7,662 bases of DNA from an uncultured Coriobacteriaceae bacterium (GTDB lineage: Bacteria; Actinomycetota; Coriobacteriia; Coriobacteriales; Eggerthellaceae), in contig CACXFZ010000103.1 of the NCBI GenBank assembly GCA_902767025.1, positions 1 to 7,662 on the forward strand, in the 5' to 3' direction. Positions 1 through 6,708 of the stretch are shown here, piece by piece. Made by a program: the position numbers and the translations under genes. The notes under the pieces are model-generated. The model was not told the DNA's origin. It did no database searches and was given only the letters and a program-made list of their open reading frames with translations. Position 1 is the first letter of the stretch; each line of letters begins with the position of its first letter.

Positions 1-783
1 ACGGGCGCGGCGTGCGGCAATCCTACGTTCTACTGCGGGTGCCCGGCGTGCGAGGAGGCCCTGGCCAACCCCGACGAGGCGAAGACTTGCTCGTCGCTGG
101 CGGTACGGGGCGGCGAGACCACGCTGATCGACACGGCGCCCGAGCTGCGCCTGCAATTCGCCCGCACGGGGTTGCAAAGCGTCGACCGCGTCCTGTACAC
201 CCACGAGCACTTCGACCATACGGGCGGCCTGCCGCAACTGGAATATGCGGTGCGCCTGGTCCGCGAGGCCCCTTTGCCTGTGTACGCGACGGCCCGCTGC
301 CTGGATTGGCTGGAAGCCCACTTCGACTGGATGTGGGACACAATCGAGCCGCACTACGTCGAGCCGTACCAGACGCTCGAGTTCGACGGGGTGGCCTACA
401 CGGCCCTGCCTGCCGCGCACTGCGCTGACTCCCTGGGCTATCTGATTGAAATGCCTGGATGGCGCGTCGCCTATTTCCCCGACACGGGTCCGCTGGCCAC
501 CGACGTGCGGGATCGCATCGCGGGCGCAGACGTGCTCATCCACGACGCCACTTTCATCGGGCGCAACTGGTACCCCGGCACGCACACCACCGTGGACGAA
601 GCCGTGCAGTTGGGCAGGGAACTGGGCGTGAAGGCGCTGTACCTGGCGCATTGCTCGATGCACTTCGACGAGCCGCACACTGCCGCATCCTTGCGTGCAT
701 ACCTGGCGTCGCTCGACGCCGGCGACATGCGGGTGATCCTGCCTCGCGACGGCCAAACCGTGTCAAAGGGGCGGTTCGGGTGA
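1..783 (+). CDS. PhnP-like MBL-fold metallohydrolase (5' partial)
   Basis: This is a metallo-beta-lactamase-fold hydrolase read from the first base of the window; probably only about ten N-terminal residues are missing. Counting codons from base 1, a C-x-C-x2-C motif (Cys12, Cys14, Cys17) lies right after the N-terminal Gly-rich segment. This is the extra structural zinc site of E. coli PhnP, the phosphoribosyl cyclic phosphodiesterase. The catalytic dimetal site is complete: HEHFDH (His68, His70, Asp72, His73), His140, Asp161 in YFPDTG, and His217 in LAHCSMH. The length is close to PhnP (about 250 residues). No signal peptide is visible, so it is probably cytoplasmic. An internal TTG at 172 is not the start, because the zinc-site Cys residues lie upstream. 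Its stop overlaps the GTG start of the next gene by four bases. Family knowledge suggests hydrolysis of a phosphodiester or cyclic phosphate; the substrate is unknown, and no other phn gene is seen. Confidence 0.9.
   Translation, partial: TGAACGNPTFYCGCPACEEALANPDEAKTCSSLAVRGGETTLIDTAPELRLQFARTGLQSVDRVLYTHEHFDHTGGLPQLEYAVRLVREAPLPVYATARCLDWLEAHFDWMWDTIEPHYVEPYQTLEFDGVAYTALPAAHCADSLGYLIEMPGWRVAYFPDTGPLATDVRDRIAGADVLIHDATFIGRNWYPGTHTTVDEAVQLGRELGVKALYLAHCSMHFDEPHTAASLRAYLASLDAGDMRVILPRDGQTVSKGRFG
765..771 (+). promoter_or_regulatory. Ribosome binding site fixing the GTG start of the molybdoenzyme
   Basis: AAAGGGG lies 8 bases before the GTG at 780. The reading frame stays open far upstream, to about 459, inside the hydrolase gene. 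This Shine-Dalgarno-like run, the GTGA start/stop overlap, and the Fe-S motif beginning at residue 10 together favour the 780 start. GTG at 792 is an alternative start but would leave only five residues before the first Cys. Confidence 0.6.
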
Positions 784-3008
784 CGCGCGAGGTGCGAAAA
801 GGCAACTGCCATTACTGCGGGTACCTGTGCGGGTTCGATGTGACGCTCGAAGACGGGCGCGTCGTCGACCTGGCCCCCGACACCACCCGCTACCCGTACA
901 ACTCCTCGATCGCGGCCCGCTGCCGCAGGTGGCGCATGAACGCAAGCGAGCTCGATGCCCCGTACCGCCTGAACCATCCGCTGCGCCGCGTGGGGAAGCG
1001 GGGAAGCGGCGAATTCGAGCGTGTGAGCTGGGACGATGCCTTAGACGACATCGCCGAGCGGCTGGAAGCGCTGCGCAGCAGATATGGTGCGCGCACGCTG
1101 GCGAGCGCCATCGGCGGCCCGCATGCCACGTTTTGGCCGCTGCACCGCTTCTTGAACCAATTCGGTACGCCCAACAACCTCGGGATAGGCCAGATCTGCT
1201 GGGATCCGCGCATCTGGATGGACGCCGTCACCTTCGGTTGGCCGACCGCGTGCGACCTGGGCGACGATACCGGCTCGATGATGCTGTGGGCCACCAACCC
1301 CGCCGAGAGCGACAACTCGCTGTTCTGGGAGAGCATCAAGGCCCTGCATGCGTCCGGCACGCCGCTGGTCGTCGTCGACTGCCGCAGGACCGCCACGGCG
1401 CGCGTGGCCGACATCCACCTTGCCCCCTGGCCCGGCACCGACGCCTACCTGGCGCTGGCCCTGCTGCACGCGATCATCGAAGAGGACCTGTTCGACCATG
1501 ACTTCGTTGCGCGCTTCTGCACGGGCTTCGACGGGCTGCGCGACCACGTGGCGCCGTACACGCCCGAGCGGGCCGAGCGCGAAACCGGCGTTCCCGCTGC
1601 CGACATCCGCGCCGCCGCGCGCGTCTTCGCCACCAACGGGGCGGCGATGCTGCTGTCGGGGCGGGGCATCGACCAGCTGGGACCCAACACCGAGCCCACC
1701 GTGCGCTCGCTCGCCCTGCTGCGCGCCATCACCGGAAACGTCGACCGCCCGGGAAGCTGCCTGATCCACGAGCGCAGCGACTTCCGCCAAGAGGCGCACC
1801 TGGAGCGCCCCGACCTGTTTGACGCCGAAGCGCGCTCGCACGAAATCCCGTCGGCGCTTTTGCAGAGCTACCGCGGCTACCAGCTGGCCAACGGGCAGAC
1901 CGAGCGCTTCGGGCGCACGCTTCCCGAGCGCTACCTGACCTCGGCGCATCCGGGCCTGGTCCTGCGCGCGATGTGCTCGGGCGACCCGTACCCGGTGCGG
2001 GCCCTGCTCGTGATGGGCGCCAACCCAGTGCTCACCTACGCCAACACGAAGCTGGTGATGGACGCGCTGGCCTCGCTCGACCTGTGCGTGGTGGCCGACT
2101 ACTACCTGACGCCCACGGCCCAGATGGCCGACTACGTGCTGCCCGTCGCCGCCTCGCTCGAGCGGCCCACCTGCCAGCTCCACGGCGGGGTGGCCAACAG
2201 CGCCTATGGCGGCCCGGCGGCGATCTCCCCGCTGCACGAGCGCAAGACCGACTACGACATCCTGCGCGGCCTGGCGCTGCGCCTGGGGATGGAAGACGCC
2301 TGGCCGGCAACCTCGCTGGAAGAGGAGTACGACGACCTGTTCGCGCTGGCGGGGCTCGACTTCGCGCAATTCGCCGAACAGGGGCTCTACGCCCCGCAGC
2401 CCACCTACTTCAAGCACGAGGCCATCGGCGCCGACGGCCAGCCTGTCGGGTTCGCCACGCCTTCGGGCAAGGTCGAGCTCGCCTCGTCGCTGCTCGAGCA
2501 GCTGGGGGCCAGTCCGTACCCGCAGCCGGTTCCCGCGGCCATTGCGCACGCCGACCTGCCCCAGGGCAGGGTCGTGCTCATCACCGGCGCGCGCTCGCAG
2601 CCGTTCTGGGCCTCGTCGTACTTCCACAACCAGGATTTCCGCACCCTGCATCCGCACCCTCTGCTGGGCATGGCGCCCCAGACGGCCGAGGCGCTGGGCC
2701 TTGCGGCAGGCGACTGGGTGCGCGTGCGCAACGACACGGGCGCGGCGGTTCTGAAGGTGAAGCTCGAGGACATGCCCGTGGGCGTGGCCAGCGCCGAATA
2801 CGGCTGGTGGCTGCCCGAGCAGCCTGCCGGCGCGCCGGGGTTTTCGGGGGCGCTGGTCAGCAACGTCAACATGCTCACAGATAACGAATTGAATTCATGT
2901 GAGAGCGTTGTGGGCACTTGGACGTATAACGGAATAGAGGCATTCGTCGAGAAGGCGGACTGCCCCGGGGAATTCGCACCGGTGCAGGAAAACGCCTCGA
3001 CGCACTAG
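780..3008 (+). CDS. Molybdopterin-dependent oxidoreductase, acetylene hydratase-like group
   Basis: This is a 742-residue Mo/W-bis-pterin enzyme of the DMSO reductase superfamily. An N-terminal 4Fe-4S domain carries Cys10, Cys13, Cys17 and Cys48. Arg50 sits two residues after the last Cys, where the family usually has the relay Lys/Arg. Cys140, in the QICWDPR segment, is the likely metal ligand. The central catalytic domain runs to about residue 595. The molybdopterin dinucleotide-binding domain starts near TGARSQPFW (from residue 602) and includes YGWWLPE. There is no Tat or Sec signal, so it is cytoplasmic, unlike most respiratory members. The spacing closely follows acetylene hydratase of Pelobacter (Cys9/12/16/46 and Cys141), but the residue after the second cluster Cys is Gly14, where that enzyme has its essential Asp13. 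True acetylene hydration is therefore unlikely. Relatives include transhydroxylases, dehydroxylases and formate, thiosulfate or polysulfide enzymes. The substrate is unknown; Fe-S proteins later in the operon are candidate partners. Confidence 0.93.
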   Translation: MTREVRKGNCHYCGYLCGFDVTLEDGRVVDLAPDTTRYPYNSSIAARCRRWRMNASELDAPYRLNHPLRRVGKRGSGEFERVSWDDALDDIAERLEALRSRYGARTLASAIGGPHATFWPLHRFLNQFGTPNNLGIGQICWDPRIWMDAVTFGWPTACDLGDDTGSMMLWATNPAESDNSLFWESIKALHASGTPLVVVDCRRTATARVADIHLAPWPGTDAYLALALLHAIIEEDLFDHDFVARFCTGFDGLRDHVAPYTPERAERETGVPAADIRAAARVFATNGAAMLLSGRGIDQLGPNTEPTVRSLALLRAITGNVDRPGSCLIHERSDFRQEAHLERPDLFDAEARSHEIPSALLQSYRGYQLANGQTERFGRTLPERYLTSAHPGLVLRAMCSGDPYPVRALLVMGANPVLTYANTKLVMDALASLDLCVVADYYLTPTAQMADYVLPVAASLERPTCQLHGGVANSAYGGPAAISPLHERKTDYDILRGLALRLGMEDAWPATSLEEEYDDLFALAGLDFAQFAEQGLYAPQPTYFKHEAIGADGQPVGFATPSGKVELASSLLEQLGASPYPQPVPAAIAHADLPQGRVVLITGARSQPFWASSYFHNQDFRTLHPHPLLGMAPQTAEALGLAAGDWVRVRNDTGAAVLKVKLEDMPVGVASAEYGWWLPEQPAGAPGFSGALVSNVNMLTDNELNSCESVVGTWTYNGIEAFVEKADCPGEFAPVQENASTH

Positions 3009-3022
3009 AAAGAAGGTTTGCG

Positions 3023-3889
3023 ATGGCGACTCAGAAAAATGCACTGCTCCTGTTTTCGAAGCCCCCCGTTCCGGGGTTGGTGAAGACGCGCCTGACCACG
3101 GAACACGACGGGATGTTCTCGGAAGTGCAGGCCGCCACGCTGTACCGGCGCATGATGCTCGACGTGCTCGAATGCGCGATCGAGGGCGTCGACCGGCTGG
3201 AGGAGCAGAACCGCATCGCGCGCGAGGCCGACCCGTCGCTTGTCGAGCAAACCTACGAGGTGTTCGTGAGCACCACGCCCGCCGACAGCGTCCAGAAGAT
3301 GGAAGCGCTGTTGGCCGAGGAAGGCCCCTGGTCGCGACCGGTCACGGTGATGCTCGACAAGGGCAAGGTGTTCGACGACCACTTCGACGACGCCTTCAAC
3401 CAGCTGTTCGAGCAGGGCTTCGGCACGGTTGTGGCCCTGGGCGGCGACCTTCCCATCATGCCCCGGCAGCACATCGTCGACGCGTTCAACTGGCTGCACC
3501 ACTTCCAGGAGCTCTACCCCGAAGGGGGCATGGTGCTCACGCCCTGCCAGGCGAGCGGCACATCTCTGGTCGGTTACACCGCCGAAAGCGGCATGAACCA
3601 CCAGAAGGTGTACTACAACAACTCGGGCCGCCCCGCCTTGCAGGCCTACCTGGACAAAGCGCGCGCGCTGGGTGGCGTGCACACGGCGCTGCTCGACACC
3701 GTGCCCGACGTGGACACGATAGAGGACTTCTCGCACGTGGTCAGCTACATCAACGCGCTCGAGTACGTGCACGAAGACCAGGACCTGTTCCTGCCGCACC
3801 GCACGCTGTACTTCATCCGCGTGATGAAACTGAAGGTGACCACGCCTCCCAACCGCAACCACGACAGCCGCGAAGGCATCGACGTGTAG
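3023..3889 (+). CDS. DUF2064 / TIGR04282-like nucleotidyl- or glycosyltransferase-fold protein
   Basis: A 288-residue protein that looks like the DUF2064 family (often labelled TIGR04282 arsenosugar-type glycosyltransferase), with a GT-A/NTP-transferase fold. The N-terminal signature FSKPPVPGLVKTRL (residues 11-24) is the nucleotide-binding loop of this family and resembles the loop in CofC-type guanylyltransferases. GGDLP (140-144) supplies the metal-binding Asp142. PDVDTIEDF near residue 231 is the usual C-terminal signature. About 50 further residues follow it, so the protein is longer than the roughly 200-230 residues I expect for the family. It has no membrane segment. AAGAAGG at 3010-3016 gives a good ribosome binding site 6 bases before ATG, and the gene starts 14 bases after the molybdoenzyme. 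The fold predicts transfer of a nucleotide or sugar to a phosphorylated or hydroxyl acceptor. The acceptor is unknown, and an arsenosugar role is not supported by the neighbours. Confidence 0.85.
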   Translation: MATQKNALLLFSKPPVPGLVKTRLTTEHDGMFSEVQAATLYRRMMLDVLECAIEGVDRLEEQNRIAREADPSLVEQTYEVFVSTTPADSVQKMEALLAEEGPWSRPVTVMLDKGKVFDDHFDDAFNQLFEQGFGTVVALGGDLPIMPRQHIVDAFNWLHHFQELYPEGGMVLTPCQASGTSLVGYTAESGMNHQKVYYNNSGRPALQAYLDKARALGGVHTALLDTVPDVDTIEDFSHVVSYINALEYVHEDQDLFLPHRTLYFIRVMKLKVTTPPNRNHDSREGIDV

Positions 3890-3898
3890 GACAGCGCC

Positions 3899-5179
3899 AT
3901 GGCAAGACACCTGGGCACAACGCGGAGCATCTGCCCCGAATGCCTGCAGCAGCTTCCCGCCGACATCGTGGCGCACGACGACGGCACGGTGTGGATGGAG
4001 CGCACCTGTCCCGATCATGGGTTCTTCGAGGCCTACCGCTGGCCCGACGCGGAGCATTACCAGCGCTACTGCGCGCACGCGCTGCCTGCGGTGGCGCCTT
4101 CCCGTACCCGTCCCATGCATGCCCCTTGCCCGTTTTCGTGCGGCATCTGCAGCCATCACGTGCGGCGCCCCACCCAGGTGGGCATCGAGCTCACGCAGCG
4201 ATGCAACCTGAAGTGCCCCGTGTGCTTCATGTCGTCGCAGTCGGACGATGACGAACTGAGCGCCGAGGAGTTCCGCCCGCTGTTCCAGACGATCGTCGAC
4301 AACGCCGGCGTGGAATGCGGCGTGAACCTGACCGGCGGAGAACCCACCGTGCGCGCCGACCTGCCCGACATCGTGCGCATCGGCCACGAGGTGGGCATCC
4401 GCTCGATCGAGATCAGCACCAACGGCATCGTGCTCGCGCGCGACCCCGCGTACTTCTGCGAACTGGCCGACGCCGGCATATCCGGGCTCTACCTGCAGTT
4501 CGACGGCGTCACTCCCGAACCCTACCTGGCCACGCGCGGCGCCGACCTGCTCGACGTGAAGCTGCAGACCATCCAGGCATGCCGCGAGCTGGGCGTGCAG
4601 GTGGTGCTGGCGATGACCATCGTCGGTGGCGTGAACGACGACCAGGTGGGCGACGTGGTGCGCTTCGCGCTGGACAACAACGACATCGTTGCCGGCGTGG
4701 GACTGCAGCCCGCGTTCGAAAGCGGGCGGTTCGAGGTGCGTTGCAGCAGGCCGCTCACGATGGGCGACACGATCTTCGCGCTGGAAGCGCAGACGGACGG
4801 CCTGATCCGCGTCGATGACATCGTGCCGCTGGGCTGCTCGCATCCTCTGTGCGACGCGGGCACCTACCTGGCGCGCCAGGGCGATGCCTTCGTCCCCGTC
4901 ACGCGCGACCTGTCCGACGAGGAGTACCGGGCTGCCTACAACCCGTCGTCTCCCCAGGGGGCCGTGCTGTGGGACATCGCGGCGCGGCGCGTGCCGAACT
5001 TCGAAGGCGGGCTGTCGCTGATCATCATGGACTACATGGACCGCAGCAACGTCGACTTGCAGCGCATGGAGCAGTGCTCGATGTTCCATGCCACCGTGGA
5101 CGGGCGGCTCATCCCCTTCTGCTCATCCGAACTCACCGATGCGCAAGGCAACCGCATCTACCCGTCGCTGGGTAGGTAG
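3899..5179 (+). CDS. Radical SAM protein of the Tes/MJ0619 type
   Basis: A 426-residue radical SAM enzyme. The N-terminus has a metal-binding region, CPEC (Cys12, Cys15) and CPDHG (Cys37, His40). CPFSCGICSHH follows (Cys77-x3-Cys81-x2-Cys84), then the SAM-cluster motif CNLKCPVC (Cys102-x3-Cys106-x2-Cys109). GGEP (146-149) is the SAM-binding motif. The C-terminal part has CSHPLC (Cys313, Cys318), Cys393, and DGRLIPFC ending at Cys408. Two consecutive CX3CX2C motifs plus the GRLIPFC ending are hallmarks of the family holding archaeal tetraether lipid synthase (Tes) and MJ0619, which methylates a dihydropterin for methanopterin. Fourteen Cys in these motifs and at Cys58 suggest several clusters, as reported for Tes. 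At 426 residues it seems shorter than those archaeal proteins (about 500). It starts 9 bases after the previous stop with only a weak AGGA at 3888-3891, so it may rely on coupling. The radical chemistry is well supported; the substrate (pterin, lipid chain or other) is not known. Confidence 0.92.
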   Translation: MARHLGTTRSICPECLQQLPADIVAHDDGTVWMERTCPDHGFFEAYRWPDAEHYQRYCAHALPAVAPSRTRPMHAPCPFSCGICSHHVRRPTQVGIELTQRCNLKCPVCFMSSQSDDDELSAEEFRPLFQTIVDNAGVECGVNLTGGEPTVRADLPDIVRIGHEVGIRSIEISTNGIVLARDPAYFCELADAGISGLYLQFDGVTPEPYLATRGADLLDVKLQTIQACRELGVQVVLAMTIVGGVNDDQVGDVVRFALDNNDIVAGVGLQPAFESGRFEVRCSRPLTMGDTIFALEAQTDGLIRVDDIVPLGCSHPLCDAGTYLARQGDAFVPVTRDLSDEEYRAAYNPSSPQGAVLWDIAARRVPNFEGGLSLIIMDYMDRSNVDLQRMEQCSMFHATVDGRLIPFCSSELTDAQGNRIYPSLGR

Positions 5180-5191
5180 AAAGAGGACTTC

Positions 5192-6238
5192 ATGCAAAAC
5201 TGGGATACCGGCAAAAGCGACGGCCCTGCCGTCCTGTACCGCATCGAGCACGATGCGGATGCGTGCATCGGCTGCGGCCTGTGCGCGGCCTTCTGCCCGA
5301 TGGACGTCTACGAAATGCAACTTGAACAGGGGTCTGACCCCTGTTCGAAAAACAGGGAGATTCCCGTTGCGGTGGCGTCCGAGCGCTGCGTGGGGTGCAA
5401 GACCTGCGAGGGCCAGTGCCCGGTGGGCGCGCTCGCCGTTACCGGCGACGGCCCGGAATACGATCCCTTCGAAAACCGCGAACGGGCAGAACCGCTGCCG
5501 GCGGAAGAAGCCGAGCTCTACGCGGAATGGAGCCGCGAGCTCAAGGAAGCGCTCCAGCTGGACACCGAGCCCATCGCGGTGACGCTGGTGCCCGCCGACG
5601 CGCCGCTGCCCGACGTGCCGGTGCCCACCACGCGCATGCGCTACTGCCAGCAGGTGGTGCGCGCCTGCCGGGGCGAATCGATCATGCTGCCGCCGAACCG
5701 CCATTCGTGCCCCGACGGCACGTCCATCCTGGGCATGACCGACGTGCCGCCGAAGCTGGCAAGCGGCGAGCTCTACATCCTGTTCCAGAAGCTGGCCACG
5801 ATGGAGGCCGCAGCCCAGATGGTGGCCGAGCGCCCGCGCCTGCCGCAGCGCAGTGTGGACGCCACGGTTGCCACGCCGCTGGCGCAGGCGGCCGCAACGC
5901 CCGACGTGGTCATCGTCGTGGGCAACGCCGAGCAGATGATGTGGCTCACGATGAGCGCGTCGTACTACACGGGCAAGCGCTTCGACTACCGGGTGTCAGG
6001 GTTCAACAGCCTGTGCGTGGAAGCCACGCTGTTCCCCCATGTGGAAGGCAAGATGAACCTGTCGCTGGGCTGCTACGGCTGCCGCGCCGCCAGCGACCTC
6101 ACCAACGATTTGCTGTTCCTGGGCATCCCGCGTGCGATGATGCCCACCGTCATAGAGGGCCTGCGCTTCCTGGCGCAGAAGGCCATTCCCGAATCGCGGG
6201 CGAAGATCTACCTGCCGGCTGAAGAAGGGCAGCGATGA
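5192..6238 (+). CDS. Two-cluster ferredoxin fused to DUF169
   Basis: A 348-residue fusion. Residues 25-81 are a bacterial-type ferredoxin domain: CIGCGLCAAFCP (Cys25, 28, 31, 35) and CVGCKTCEGQCP (Cys66, 69, 72, 76). From about residue 112 to the end it matches DUF169 (COG2043), with LDTEPIAV at 123-130, the RYCQQVVRACRGE region, and GCYGCR with Cys294 and Cys297. It should carry electrons through two 4Fe-4S clusters, plausibly to the radical SAM enzyme upstream or between the redox proteins of this cluster. What DUF169 does is not known to me. The linker between the clusters (residues 36-65) is about ten residues longer than usual, because a perfect DNA palindrome (5324-5346) is translated within it as EQGSDPCS. 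The start is supported by AGAGGA at 5182-5187, and the gene begins 12 bases after the radical SAM stop. There is no signal peptide, so it is cytoplasmic. Confidence 0.91.
   Translation: MQNWDTGKSDGPAVLYRIEHDADACIGCGLCAAFCPMDVYEMQLEQGSDPCSKNREIPVAVASERCVGCKTCEGQCPVGALAVTGDGPEYDPFENRERAEPLPAEEAELYAEWSRELKEALQLDTEPIAVTLVPADAPLPDVPVPTTRMRYCQQVVRACRGESIMLPPNRHSCPDGTSILGMTDVPPKLASGELYILFQKLATMEAAAQMVAERPRLPQRSVDATVATPLAQAAATPDVVIVVGNAEQMMWLTMSASYYTGKRFDYRVSGFNSLCVEATLFPHVEGKMNLSLGCYGCRAASDLTNDLLFLGIPRAMMPTVIEGLRFLAQKAIPESRAKIYLPAEEGQR
5324..5346. repeat. REP-like perfect palindrome inside the ferredoxin-DUF169 gene
   Basis: The arms GAACAGGGGTC (5324-5334) and GACCCCTGTTC (5336-5346) are exact reverse complements around a single T at 5335. 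From memory, GGGGTC-T-GACCCC cores of this kind occur as dispersed REP-like palindromes linked to REP-associated tyrosine transposases; this could not be checked here. The element lies in frame, adding residues between the two ferredoxin clusters. It has no T-run after it on either strand, so it is not an obvious terminator. No second copy was found in the window by eye. Confidence 0.75.
5339..5357 (+). other. Alternative hairpin competing with the palindrome
   Basis: CCCTGTT (5339-5345) can pair with AACAGGG (5351-5357) around a CGAAA loop, giving a 7-bp stem. The same CCCTGTT bases form the right arm of the palindrome at 5324-5346, so the two hairpins exclude each other in RNA. The AACAGGG heptamer is itself a direct repeat of 5325-5331. 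The structure is read directly from the sequence; any regulatory effect is speculation. Confidence 0.5.
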
Positions 6239-6708
6239 GCGGGAAGCCCCAGACCAGCGACGGCGCCGCGTTCGTGCTGCGCCCTGCCGCTTCCGGCGAC
6301 CGGGAAACCGTGCGTGCGCTTGTGGAATCGGGCGGCATGGAGCTCGCGAACGATTGGCAGGACGGGACGGTGGCGGTCGATGAAGCGGGCGCCGTCGTCG
6401 GTTACCTGCGCATCCAGCACACCGGCCAGGGCCCCCATGTGGCGCCGGTGGCCGTGCGCCCCGATTGGCAGGGGCGCGGGGTGGGGCGGGCGCTGATGGA
6501 CCATGCGCTTGCCTGCGCGGGCCCGCTGAAGCTGGTGTCCCAGGGACGGTCCGCGGGTTTCTACCGCGCCATCGGGTGCAGTCAGATCCCTTTCGAACAG
6601 ATATCGGGCGAGCTTGACGAGGATTGCCGGCATTGCCCCGATCGGGAGGCGTGCCAGCCGGTCGCCTTCGTCTACACAGGAGAGGTGCGCGATGACCACG
6701 TTCGATGA
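6235..6708 (+). CDS. GNAT N-acetyltransferase with a Cys-rich C-terminal tail
   Basis: A 157-residue single-domain GNAT protein. VLRPAASGDRETVRALV (residues 14-30) is the usual first strand and helix. VAVRPDWQGRGVGRALM (72-88) is motif A, with the acetyl-CoA pyrophosphate loop Q79-G-R-G-V-G84. SAGFYRAIGC (106-115) matches motif B. After the fold come Cys131, Cys134 and Cys140 in the pattern C-x2-C-x5-C-x-P, a probable metal-binding or redox tail that plain GNATs lack. Its ATG overlaps the previous stop (ATGA), with AGAAGGG at 6223-6229 as ribosome binding site. Its 3' end overlaps the next gene by 17 bases. It probably acetylates an amine on a small molecule or protein; the substrate cannot be told. 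Its place between two Fe-S genes suggests it belongs to the same pathway rather than general metabolism. Confidence 0.85.
   Translation: MSGKPQTSDGAAFVLRPAASGDRETVRALVESGGMELANDWQDGTVAVDEAGAVVGYLRIQHTGQGPHVAPVAVRPDWQGRGVGRALMDHALACAGPLKLVSQGRSAGFYRAIGCSQIPFEQISGELDEDCRHCPDREACQPVAFVYTGEVRDDHVR
6678..6685 (+). promoter_or_regulatory. Ribosome binding site of the CCG Fe-S gene, inside the GNAT gene
   Basis: AGGAGAGG lies 6 bases before the ATG at 6692 and is one of the strongest Shine-Dalgarno-like sequences in the window. It supports starting the last gene within the GNAT coding region, giving a 17-base overlap in a different frame. Confidence 0.65.

Noticed and set aside
459..779. Upstream in-frame extension of the molybdoenzyme
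   Set aside because: It would overlap most of the hydrolase gene and encodes Arg/His-rich shadow sequence; the GTG at 780 has a ribosome binding site and places the Fe-S motif at the normal distance.
172..783. TTG at 172 as the start of the hydrolase
   Set aside because: The frame is open from base 1 and the upstream codons encode the PhnP-type zinc Cys motif.
1041..2657. Minus-strand open frame of 538 codons opposite the molybdoenzyme
   Set aside because: No recognisable motif and the composition of a shadow frame; the + strand has complete Fe-S and pterin-binding domains.
3067..3079. Short inverted repeat CCCCG-TTC-CGGGG
   Set aside because: It encodes the conserved PVPG loop of the DUF2064 signature and is what a GC-rich codon choice would give by chance.
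3005..5089. Long minus-strand open frame of 694 codons opposite genes 3 and 4
   Set aside because: Its translation is rich in His, Val, Arg and Gln without any domain motif, as expected for the complement of a high-GC gene; the + strand frames carry clear family signatures.
3023..5179. Arsenosugar biosynthesis pair (TIGR04282-like protein plus radical SAM)
   Set aside because: The radical SAM protein has Tes/MJ0619 features and no arsenic methyltransferase or other ars gene is present.
5324..5357. Intrinsic terminator at the palindrome
   Set aside because: It lies inside a coding region and no T-run follows on either strand.
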